Source: Candidatus Zixiibacteriota bacterium (GTDB lineage: Bacteria > Zixibacteria > MSB-5A5 > GN15 > PGXB01). Taken from it: DNA of 64,000 nucleotides. The notes under the pieces were generated by a model. That model was given only the letters and a program-made list of their open reading frames with translations. It did no database searches and was not told the DNA's origin. Made by a program: the position numbers and the translations under genes. The DNA is taken from positions 919,224 to 983,223 of the forward strand of contig LS998015.1 of assembly GCA_900498245.1 (NCBI GenBank), in the 5' to 3' direction. Every line of letters starts with the position of its first letter. Within the stretch, counting starts at the first letter, position 1. Shown here piece by piece: positions 52,866 through 59,695 of the stretch.

Positions 52866-53903
52866 CTATTTCTCAAATACATGCAGTTTCTCCAAAAAAT
52901 TATGCGTTGCATCCTGGGCCAGTTGACCCAAAGAATAGGTGATACCCAACTTGAATATCGTTTCCGAATCGGTGCCGCGTCGATCGATCTCGACCGCTCC
53001 GAGGACTTTCCCCGTGGCGGCATCGAGGTATCGCCCGCCCAGTTCCACTTCCGGTGTGCCCGCTTCGGTTCCGCCCGAGGGCCGCAGTAGATCCACACTT
53101 CCGGTTATCACCCGCGCCACCCCGAATTTCTCATTCAATTTCAACAACAGAGATTTATCGATTTCCCCTCGCGGATACTCGCCGTTCTGGCGGAACAATT
53201 CTATGGCCGCTCCCGGCTCTAATGTCGCTATTCTATTTTCAATCAGGTCAGAGACCGCCATCATTGTGATGATGTCCCCGGCAAAATTATTATCCGACAA
53301 ATTATCGAACATGACCAGAGCATGGCGCTTACCGGTCTCATTTTCCTTTGTTCTGTTATCTCCCGTTTTAAGTGCGGGGACCAGGCCACTGAGTGCTTTT
53401 TCCACCAGGCGCTGAGCCAATTCCTCTATTGATGTCACCTCTCCCAGGCCGAGCATTTTCGTATAATCACGGCCGCTGGCGGCAACCGATACCGCCCAGA
53501 TAACCGCCATGTCGGACGGCCTGACCACCCGCATCGAAAGACCGGCTTCCGGCACTCCCCCGGGGGCGTAAACATTGATCGAACCCAGCATGATATATTC
53601 GACCCTCAGAGCGTTTGCCAATTTTAGCGCATCATCCTGCCCGATCGCGGCGGTGGAACGGATTCGGTATTTTCTCAATTCCAGACTCAGGCTGTCGGGA
53701 TCGGCCAAGCCGATATTTTTATTTTTCAGATTATCTGAAATCAACGGCGTGAATATATCCGTCGCCTCCGCCGTTCCGGTATAATTGGCCAACGGCAAGA
53801 GCGCCAGGCTGATCGGAACTCCCGCCGTATCGACAATCGATACTTCAGAGCGCTCTCCCCGACCGAGGGCCGGAATGGCCAGAGCCGTCATCATCAATGT
53901 CAC
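52866..53903 (-). CDS. Exported protein with two CsgG/FlgO-like domains
   Basis: A protein of about 345 residues with an N-terminal hydrophobic signal (LLVTLMMTALAIPALG). Two related domains follow: ISLALLPLANYTGTAEATDIFTPLISDNL...YIMLGSINVY and HALVMFDNLSDNNFAGDIITMMAVSDLIENRI...ARVITGSVDLL. Both show the 'v.pf.N.s...........l...l......v......i....ga..vitGsv' pattern of CsgG/FlgO/LpoB proteins. The start is uncertain: GTG 53903 is the only usual start codon near the signal and lacks a Shine-Dalgarno and a basic n-region. It may be an outer-membrane assembly factor. Confidence 0.7.
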   Translation of the reverse strand: MTLMMTALAIPALGRGERSEVSIVDTAGVPISLALLPLANYTGTAEATDIFTPLISDNLKNKNIGLADPDSLSLELRKYRIRSTAAIGQDDALKLANALRVEYIMLGSINVYAPGGVPEAGLSMRVVRPSDMAVIWAVSVAASGRDYTKMLGLGEVTSIEELAQRLVEKALSGLVPALKTGDNRTKENETGKRHALVMFDNLSDNNFAGDIITMMAVSDLIENRIATLEPGAAIELFRQNGEYPRGEIDKSLLLKLNEKFGVARVITGSVDLLRPSGGTEAGTPEVELGGRYLDAATGKVLGAVEIDRRGTDSETIFKLGITYSLGQLAQDATHNFLEKLHVFEK

Positions 53904-53944
53904 GAGTAAATATCTGATAGATCCGTCCTGTGTTATTCCTTGGC

Positions 53945-54514
53945 CTATTTGATTAATGTCTTCAATATGCCGTCCACACAGGCCCGAATTGCCTCGGTTT
54001 GCGTCTTTCCGCCGCCCCCGAAGATTGATGCCCAAAATCCTTTTTTACCCGATGAATACGTGGCCGACCAGATGGTACTTCCTTTTTCCGTCTCAATCAA
54101 CCGCACCACCATCGTCACGATATTGGTCGTGGAACTGCCGCTCCGCAGTTCCGATAGTTCCGTCACCGAGCCGACAAATATCCCCTGCACTTTAAGTTCT
54201 TTGCCGATATTGATTATCTGTTCCTGGGTTAAATCGCTGTACCTTCCGCCGGGCGTAAATTTATCGAGAGCCCGCGTCACTTCACCCGGTTCGACCATAT
54301 CGAACGATTCCGATGACAGGAGCCGCGAAAGAAAAATGCGGGTCGCCCGGGGGCCGGCGCCCTGATTATCCGATAAATTGTCGAAGGGGACTACGGCTAC
54401 CCGCTCCAGAAACTGATAATTATAGTCGCGATTCAAAAAGACCGTCGGCCCCATCCCGCAACCGCTTATTCCCAGTGCCGTCAAAATTAAAAGTGAAACT
54501 AATATTATTCTCAT
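53945..54514 (-). CDS. CsgG/LpoB-like lipoprotein
   Basis: A 189-residue lipoprotein with lipobox LGISGC at about residue 19. The mature part has VAVVPFDNLSDNQGAGPRATRIFLSRLL, FDMVEPGEVTRAL and VQGIFVGSVTEL, the fold pattern shared by CsgG, LpoB and related outer-membrane lipoproteins. It lacks the long insert that forms the CsgG channel, so an accessory or scaffolding role is more likely than a secretion pore. It lies 21 bases downstream of the beta-barrel gene. Confidence 0.8.
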   Translation of the reverse strand: MRIILVSLLILTALGISGCGMGPTVFLNRDYNYQFLERVAVVPFDNLSDNQGAGPRATRIFLSRLLSSESFDMVEPGEVTRALDKFTPGGRYSDLTQEQIINIGKELKVQGIFVGSVTELSELRSGSSTTNIVTMVVRLIETEKGSTIWSATYSSGKKGFWASIFGGGGKTQTEAIRACVDGILKTLIK

Positions 54515-54535
54515 TTTATCGGATCCTTAATCAAT

Positions 54536-56680
54536 TTAAAAGCCGGTGTTCAAACCTGCCTGGACAAAATCTATATTTTCTCCGCTGATCGATGTATTAC
54601 TGCTGTTGGAATAATTGGCGAATAAGAGCGTCCGCGAACTGATTCTCATATTTATCTGCGCGCCCATTCTCTCGAAACGGACACCGTTCCGGTTGTCATT
54701 CGACGAATAACTTCCGCCCAGCGAAACCTTGTCGCTCAAATTCCAGCTTATACTGTAATCCTGTGACAGGAACACGTTGCGCACCTCATAATTGGCCGCC
54801 ACCGCCCCGGTCATATAAATCTTCTCCGTCAATCGGTAGTTAAGGCCGAATCGATACTGCCGCCGGATACTCAAATTCCTCTTGGCCGGAGAAGAAATCG
54901 ATTGATACAGGAAATTGAAACTGGCGTCCAGCGGCCGAAAAACCGTGCCCCCCGCCGCCAGATGATAGGTCCAGATATCGAACCGGTTCTGAACATCGAA
55001 TAAATTATTGCGGCTGAAACCGGCATCCCCGGAAACCGTCAGCGCCTCCAGCAAATTGGCCCTGGTAAGAAAGAAAAGATTATTGGTCTCCTGGGTTTTC
55101 ACCCGGCTAATATAAGTGGCTCTCGTCAGGGCGACAAATGAAAATTCCAGGGCCTCGACCGGCAGATACTTGAAATTATAGGTCAGATCGGTGTTGGCAT
55201 TTCTCGTGTCAGTCGCTTTGAACGATTCTATCCCGCCCTGATAGCGGACATCATGAGTCATCCGGCGGTTCTGTTTATAGTGCATCCCCAGGGTGTAAAA
55301 TAATTGATTGCGGCTGTCAGCAAATTCCCCCTTCGGCTCATACTGGAAAGAAACTTCCCCCGTCGAAACCAATGATTTTGACCATTGATAATTCCCGCTC
55401 AGATCGGCCAGATGTGATGTCTGTCGTAGCGTTTCCCGGGAGGAGTCGGAAAAGAGGTCCCAGCTTTCGATTTCTGTCAACAATGCCGAAGGAACATCGT
55501 TGGCCCCGTAATTGACAACCTTAATATAGCGCGCCTTCTGGGCGGGGAAGGTTATCTCATAACGGCTGAAACTGGTGCTGAAATGGGAAACCACCGTCCC
55601 GCTAATTTGGCTCCAAACCAGATTGTCGTTGGAAGTATAGACATCCCAACTCACCCCCGATCCCGACGGGCGGTCGGTGTATATATAAATAGCGCTGATT
55701 TCCGTGGGAATGCCGAAATCAATGCCGATATTACGGTCCACCAGGGCCCGGCCGATATCGATTACCGGGCTCACCGGAACCGTCGCATTGCCGTCGGAGA
55801 GCATCCCCAGCGTATCGAGTTGTCCCAGTTGCGGGGTCGGATCATACGCATACATGGCGCTCAGGAAGGGGATAGGGCGAAGCACCGCCGCGGTCGGCGG
55901 GCGGCTCGTCTCCTGCGACTGATATATGAAACTGTAGAGCGAACTGAGATGAAATTTCGGCCCCACTGAAAATGTCGCCTGGTTCCAGCGGAACTGGTGC
56001 TGCCAGTTGGTGATATTCAGGCCGGTGATGAGATTTTTGGTTCGCCCCCGGCTGATGCTGTAATAAAAATTCTGATTTTTTACATTGTAATTGGCAACCC
56101 CCTGCCACAGCCGGTCCCGGGTATTTCGCGCGTTGGAGAGTGACCCCCCCTCGGCCAGGGTGTCAATCAGGGTTTGATTGAATTCATTGTAGGAATGATT
56201 CCATTCATAGCGGAATTTCAAAATTGGATAGTTCACGGCCCGGGTGGCGAATGACACCGACGAATTATTACGGATCAGATTCGTCGTGGAATCGTTGCTG
56301 GTCATTTTGTTATGCATGATGCTGCCGGTGATGTTGAACAGCGGATGGTTCCAGAAGAGTTCTCCTTCGGGCTGAAATTCCCGGCGCCAGGAATTGGCCC
56401 CCTGCGATTCATCGATCCCCAGATCGTAATAATGAAGAGTACTGCGGCCGCCCAGATACGATATAAGATTCTTGGTCCAGTTGACCGTGTAATCCTGCCC
56501 CAGCGATTTGGTCCGCCCGCCGGAGATGTCCGACTGGATTCCGGAGACCTGAGCGTTGCCGTGCAGGTTGTCAAATAAAAAGGCTCGAGTCGGAACTGAC
56601 ATCAAAAGAGTCGCAAGGCTCCCTAAAACCACAATTCCGAATCGGGTCTTCTTTATATATTTCAATTCAAATCCGCGCAT
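54536..56680 (-). CDS. Outer-membrane beta-barrel protein with discoidin-like insert
   Basis: A 714-residue protein with a signal peptide (FGIVVLGSLATLLMSVPTRA), then many alternating hydrophobic strands ending in the aromatic/hydrophobic pattern of outer-membrane barrels (final residues ...FVQAGLNTGF, C-terminal Phe). About residues 320-415 form an inserted F5/8-type C (discoidin-like) domain: SGVSWDVYTSNDNLVWSQI and YEITFPAQKARYIKVVNYG. Barrel plus multiheme genes are the hallmark of porin-cytochrome conduits such as MtrB or OmbB; sequence alone cannot show homology to them. The insert may face outside and bind a surface or cytochrome. Confidence 0.8.
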   Translation of the reverse strand: MRGFELKYIKKTRFGIVVLGSLATLLMSVPTRAFLFDNLHGNAQVSGIQSDISGGRTKSLGQDYTVNWTKNLISYLGGRSTLHYYDLGIDESQGANSWRREFQPEGELFWNHPLFNITGSIMHNKMTSNDSTTNLIRNNSSVSFATRAVNYPILKFRYEWNHSYNEFNQTLIDTLAEGGSLSNARNTRDRLWQGVANYNVKNQNFYYSISRGRTKNLITGLNITNWQHQFRWNQATFSVGPKFHLSSLYSFIYQSQETSRPPTAAVLRPIPFLSAMYAYDPTPQLGQLDTLGMLSDGNATVPVSPVIDIGRALVDRNIGIDFGIPTEISAIYIYTDRPSGSGVSWDVYTSNDNLVWSQISGTVVSHFSTSFSRYEITFPAQKARYIKVVNYGANDVPSALLTEIESWDLFSDSSRETLRQTSHLADLSGNYQWSKSLVSTGEVSFQYEPKGEFADSRNQLFYTLGMHYKQNRRMTHDVRYQGGIESFKATDTRNANTDLTYNFKYLPVEALEFSFVALTRATYISRVKTQETNNLFFLTRANLLEALTVSGDAGFSRNNLFDVQNRFDIWTYHLAAGGTVFRPLDASFNFLYQSISSPAKRNLSIRRQYRFGLNYRLTEKIYMTGAVAANYEVRNVFLSQDYSISWNLSDKVSLGGSYSSNDNRNGVRFERMGAQINMRISSRTLLFANYSNSSNTSISGENIDFVQAGLNTGF

Positions 56681-56765
56681 TTTTCGTTCGTTATCGGGGA
56701 ATATATCCGGCTTTTCTCAGAGCGCCAACAACTTCCTTCAAATAAAATTTATTCTTCTAATAGAA

Positions 56766-56788
56766 CGCCCGGGTTCATCACCCGGGCG
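56766..56788 (-). terminator. Intra-operon hairpin (possible attenuator)
   Basis: CGCCCGGGT / ACCCGGGCG with a 5-base loop, 80 bases after the OmcS-like gene; on the minus strand it is followed by TTCTATTAG, a weak T-run. It could end part of the transcripts so that the hexaheme protein is made in excess over the downstream genes. Confidence 0.6.
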
Positions 56789-56866
56789 CTCCAAATTATC
56801 AACTCACATTTGCAGTTTATGCGCCGTCTTCAGTCCGGCGTCCATTAAACTTCAGAACAATATACC

Positions 56867-57919
56867 TTACGGCAACAGGAGGTCGTTGACATCCTTGTTG
56901 TGGCACTTGTTGCAAAGCGAGCGCTGATCCGCGAGCGGATTCGGATACGGATTCGGAATCGCATACGTACCGGACCTCACACCCTCTTCGGACCAGACAC
57001 TGATCGTGAAATCCCAGCGACCGGCATCGGGAGATGACGTCGCGTGGGCACGATGGCAGGTCAGGCACATTACCTGGCTCGACGCCGTCGGGCCGGTGGT
57101 GGAAGTCGTGGTCATGGCCGCATCTTCGAACGGAACCAGTTCCAGGAAAGAAGTCGCCTGGACCGCGCCATTCTGGTCGCCGGTGCCGTTGTAGCGGTTG
57201 TAAATGCCGGCGATAGTGCCGCCAAGGGCCCGTCCCGAAGGATGGATCAACTTGGTGTTGTTGTTGTGGAAATCGCCGTGACAGTTGCCGCACCAGGCGC
57301 TCATGCCGCTGTGATAGGCGGTATGAATGGTGTTGCTGACAGTGTCATTATACGAAACGCCTTCCGCTATGGGAGCGGCATTCGTAAAGGTGAACAAGCC
57401 GTCCTGGATGGCGCCGATACCGTACAGCATCCGGAAATTCATGTTACCGTGCGGATCGTGGCAGCTGGAGCAGCCCAGGCTGGCTGACGGAAAGGCTCCG
57501 GCGCCGCCACCGGGGGCGCTCAAAACGGCTCCGTCGGCGGCAAGGGCGTAACCGGGGGCCACAATGCTGTGACCGGCGGCGTAACCCGGATAACTGCCGC
57601 TACGACCTTCGTTCAGGTTGGTCGCGGTCAGGAAGATGAAACTTCCGGCGGCCGTCTGAGCCGGCGGATTCAGCGGGGTACCGGTGAACTCATTGCCGTG
57701 GGTAACAGCATGGCAGGAGAGACAGACGTCGCTCGGGGTCGCATCTTTCAGCAACCACGGATTGCCATTGGGGCTGTTGGGATCCACAAGCGCATTGTTC
57801 TGGCTGTTATGCATGGTATGACAACCAGCACAACGGGCAACACCCTCGTCATGGAATGCGTAGGCGGTGCCACCAAGAACAAAGAGAACTCCGGCTGCAA
57901 GCAGAAGGAGCTTACGCAT
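56867..57919 (-). CDS. OmcS-like extracellular hexaheme cytochrome
   Basis: A 350-residue secreted cytochrome. ATG 57919 has GGAGGT seven bases upstream. Signal MRKLLLLAAGVLFVLGGTAYA is followed directly by FHDEGVARCAGCHTMHNS. Six CxxCH motifs: CAGCH, CLSCH, CSSCH, CGNCH, CLTCH and CNKCH. From memory of Geobacter OmcS, several blocks match in the same order: AFHxxGVAxCxGCHTMHNS, CSSCHDPHG, GMSxWCxNCHxDxHN, GxTIAGxYNxY, APFE-like LVPFED, CLxCHRAHA and LCNKCHxKD. OmcS polymerises into heme-stacked filaments. Filament formation here is an inference. The gene sits between an NHL protein and a beta-barrel gene. Confidence 0.88.
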   Translation of the reverse strand: MRKLLLLAAGVLFVLGGTAYAFHDEGVARCAGCHTMHNSQNNALVDPNSPNGNPWLLKDATPSDVCLSCHAVTHGNEFTGTPLNPPAQTAAGSFIFLTATNLNEGRSGSYPGYAAGHSIVAPGYALAADGAVLSAPGGGAGAFPSASLGCSSCHDPHGNMNFRMLYGIGAIQDGLFTFTNAAPIAEGVSYNDTVSNTIHTAYHSGMSAWCGNCHGDFHNNNTKLIHPSGRALGGTIAGIYNRYNGTGDQNGAVQATSFLELVPFEDAAMTTTSTTGPTASSQVMCLTCHRAHATSSPDAGRWDFTISVWSEEGVRSGTYAIPNPYPNPLADQRSLCNKCHNKDVNDLLLP

Positions 57920-59009
57920 GAAAAATACCTCCAAAGTGTTGATTGATGTTAAATATCGTCGGGTGTTGTACCCGCGATGCTTTATCGAGTATCTGACCGG
58001 TTTGGTTGCCCGAACCGTTCAGTGACTTCTCATTTTCTTTGGCGCCATTCGGCCGTTTTTCCTTTATTTTTCCCGGCAGACGGCAAACCTGAATCTTGTT
58101 GTTGAATATCTGGCCGATATAAATCAGCCCGCTGGCATCAACCGCCAGCCAGTTGGGATGATAAAACCACCCCGGGCTGATCCCTTTACCGCCGAATTCC
58201 CCGATAAATTTCCCCTCCGGGCTGTAGCAGGAAACATCGTAGCGATGCTTGTCGAGAACCAGAATCGTGCCGTCGGCCATCACCGCCGCCGCTACCGGGA
58301 AATTCAACTCTCCCGCCTTCGTTCCGAAAAAGCCGATTTCGCGGATTTTCTTCCCGCTCAAATCAAGACTATAAACCGAACCGATCGAACTTACCGGAAG
58401 ATATATAGTGTCCGACGCTATCGTCATCACCCCGTAAGAAACATCCCGTAGCAGATTTCCGCTCAGGTCGGCGGTAGGGGAGAACTCAAAATCGATATTG
58501 CCGGATTGGTCAAACCGGACAATCCGCCGGCCGGTGCCGTCAGTGGCATAGAGACGATCCGAGGAATCGAAGGCAATCGAGCCGAAATTGCAGGCCGAAA
58601 CCATGGAGTCGGAGACGAATTTACGCAGGAAACGGCCGTTATAATCATATTCGATTATCCCTTCGCCCGGGCGCGTCGCTCCCAAAACAAATATATGCCC
58701 CTTGGAATCAACCGCCACGTCAATCGGCGCCCCGCACTGCTCCGATGTCGCAAACTCGAATTTATACATCCCCTGCTGATCCAGAATCAAAATCCGATCG
58801 TTACCGGCGTCGGCGATATAAACTTCATCCGCTTTATTATCTGTCAGAATCCGGGCCGGGCGCAGGAAGTGATTCATTGCCCCCGGAAGTTTCAATTCGC
58901 GGACAAAATCGGACGGAACAGAAATAATTTCCTGCGCTTGAACCGCCGGCGCCAGGGAAGCGCTCATTAGCAGCAGGGCAAAAATAAGGGATATAATTGC
59001 GGGTCGCAC
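57912..59009 (-). CDS. Secreted NHL-repeat beta-propeller protein
   Basis: A protein of 365 residues from GTG 59009 (AAGGAA upstream), with a signal peptide (RPAIISLIFALLLMSASLAPAVQA). Six NHL-type repeats follow, for example DEVYIADAGNDRILILDQQG, IFVLGATRPGEGIIEYDYNG, RLYATDGTGRRIVRFDQSG and LIYIGQIFNNKIQVCRL. NHL propellers are often encoded beside extracellular cytochromes. The C-terminal 45 residues are polar and lack repeats. The stop overlaps the ATG of the hexaheme gene by eight bases. Upstream are the Crp/Fnr-type operators, so this is the first gene of the operon. Confidence 0.85.
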   Translation of the reverse strand: MRPAIISLIFALLLMSASLAPAVQAQEIISVPSDFVRELKLPGAMNHFLRPARILTDNKADEVYIADAGNDRILILDQQGMYKFEFATSEQCGAPIDVAVDSKGHIFVLGATRPGEGIIEYDYNGRFLRKFVSDSMVSACNFGSIAFDSSDRLYATDGTGRRIVRFDQSGNIDFEFSPTADLSGNLLRDVSYGVMTIASDTIYLPVSSIGSVYSLDLSGKKIREIGFFGTKAGELNFPVAAAVMADGTILVLDKHRYDVSCYSPEGKFIGEFGGKGISPGWFYHPNWLAVDASGLIYIGQIFNNKIQVCRLPGKIKEKRPNGAKENEKSLNGSGNQTGQILDKASRVQHPTIFNINQHFGGIFHA

Positions 59010-59083
59010 GACGGGAAAGTTTCCTTGCGGTCTGATATCCGCTATGAATAACCGCAAAGCTTGGCAAACTTTGAAATTCAACC

Positions 59084-59099
59084 TGTGAATAAATTCACA
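59084..59099. promoter_or_regulatory. Crp/Fnr-family operator A
   Basis: Perfect TGTGA-N6-TCACA palindrome (TGTGAATAAATTCACA), about 75 bases before the NHL start codon and close to the expected transcription start. Confidence 0.7.
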
Positions 59100-59108
59100 A
59101 GAAACGAT

Positions 59109-59114
59109 ATTATA
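59109..59114 (-). promoter_or_regulatory. Candidate -10 element of the cytochrome operon
   Basis: Perfect TATAAT on the minus strand. No good -35 box lies 16-18 bases upstream; that place is taken by the degenerate operator B, which fits an activator-dependent promoter. Confidence 0.5.
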
Positions 59115-59122
59115 AAACACGC

Positions 59123-59138
59123 CGAGAATCATTTCACA
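59123..59138. promoter_or_regulatory. Degenerate Crp/Fnr-family operator B
   Basis: CGAGA-N6-TCACA: one perfect and one degraded half. Its centre is exactly midway between operators A and C (39 bases from each). Confidence 0.4.
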
Positions 59139-59161
59139 AATGTCCCTGAATTCATAGTTCC

Positions 59162-59177
59162 TGTGAACATTTTCACA
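59162..59177. promoter_or_regulatory. Crp/Fnr-family operator C
   Basis: Perfect TGTGA-N6-TCACA palindrome (TGTGAACATTTTCACA), centred about 68 bases upstream of the transcription start predicted from the TATAAT, a plausible class I activator position. Confidence 0.7.
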
Positions 59178-59489
59178 AATCGGCATATAGAAATCGAACC
59201 TTTCCCCGTCAGTCGATCTTCCTTAATCAGCGATAAATCCGTTTTCGATCACCTATTAGTGCAAGTAATAAAGGACAGTAAAGACAATTTCTCTCATATT
59301 TTGCCCAAAAAATAACAGAAAACGAGATAAAGTCAAGCAAAATTATCCTATATTTTTGAATAATTTCTGACCAATTTTATCTTTTTTATCTTCGATATTC
59401 CGCTTTCCCGCAATAACTTGAAATTACATAAAAGTATATTATTACTCCTCTTTCATAGTTACAGAGAATCAAATAATAAGTATCGGACA

Positions 59490-59635
59490 ATCAAGTGAGT
59501 TGGGGCCCCGTCCGCCCAAGGCAACTATCTCTGAGATATTGACTTATGAGATTTACCAATCCATCATCGGGTTTGTAGCCGTGGCAGGAAAATTGGCGGG
59601 CGAGGACAGAATATCCCCAATTTCGGGGATTAAAG
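59490..59635. other. Gene-free intergenic region with strong secondary structure
   Basis: No convincing gene lies between the operators at 59.2 kb and the protease terminator. This stretch contains GTTGGGGC...GCCC-AAGG-CAAC (two helices with a 4-base bulge) at about 59499-59525 and ATCCCC / GGGGAT near 59612-59630. It could be an untranslated RNA or simply the tail of the protease transcript. No known riboswitch motif was recognised. Confidence 0.3.
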
Positions 59636-59638
59636 AAA

Positions 59639-59661
59639 ACGGCCCGCGCATCGCGGGCCGT
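59639..59661 (-). terminator. Terminator of the tricorn-like protease gene
   Basis: ACGGCCCGCG / CGCGGGCCGT with loop CAT; on the minus strand it is followed by TTTCTTT. Confidence 0.85.
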
Positions 59662-59695
59662 CGTGTCAAGACTCTATTTTGAAAGAAACTTGCCC

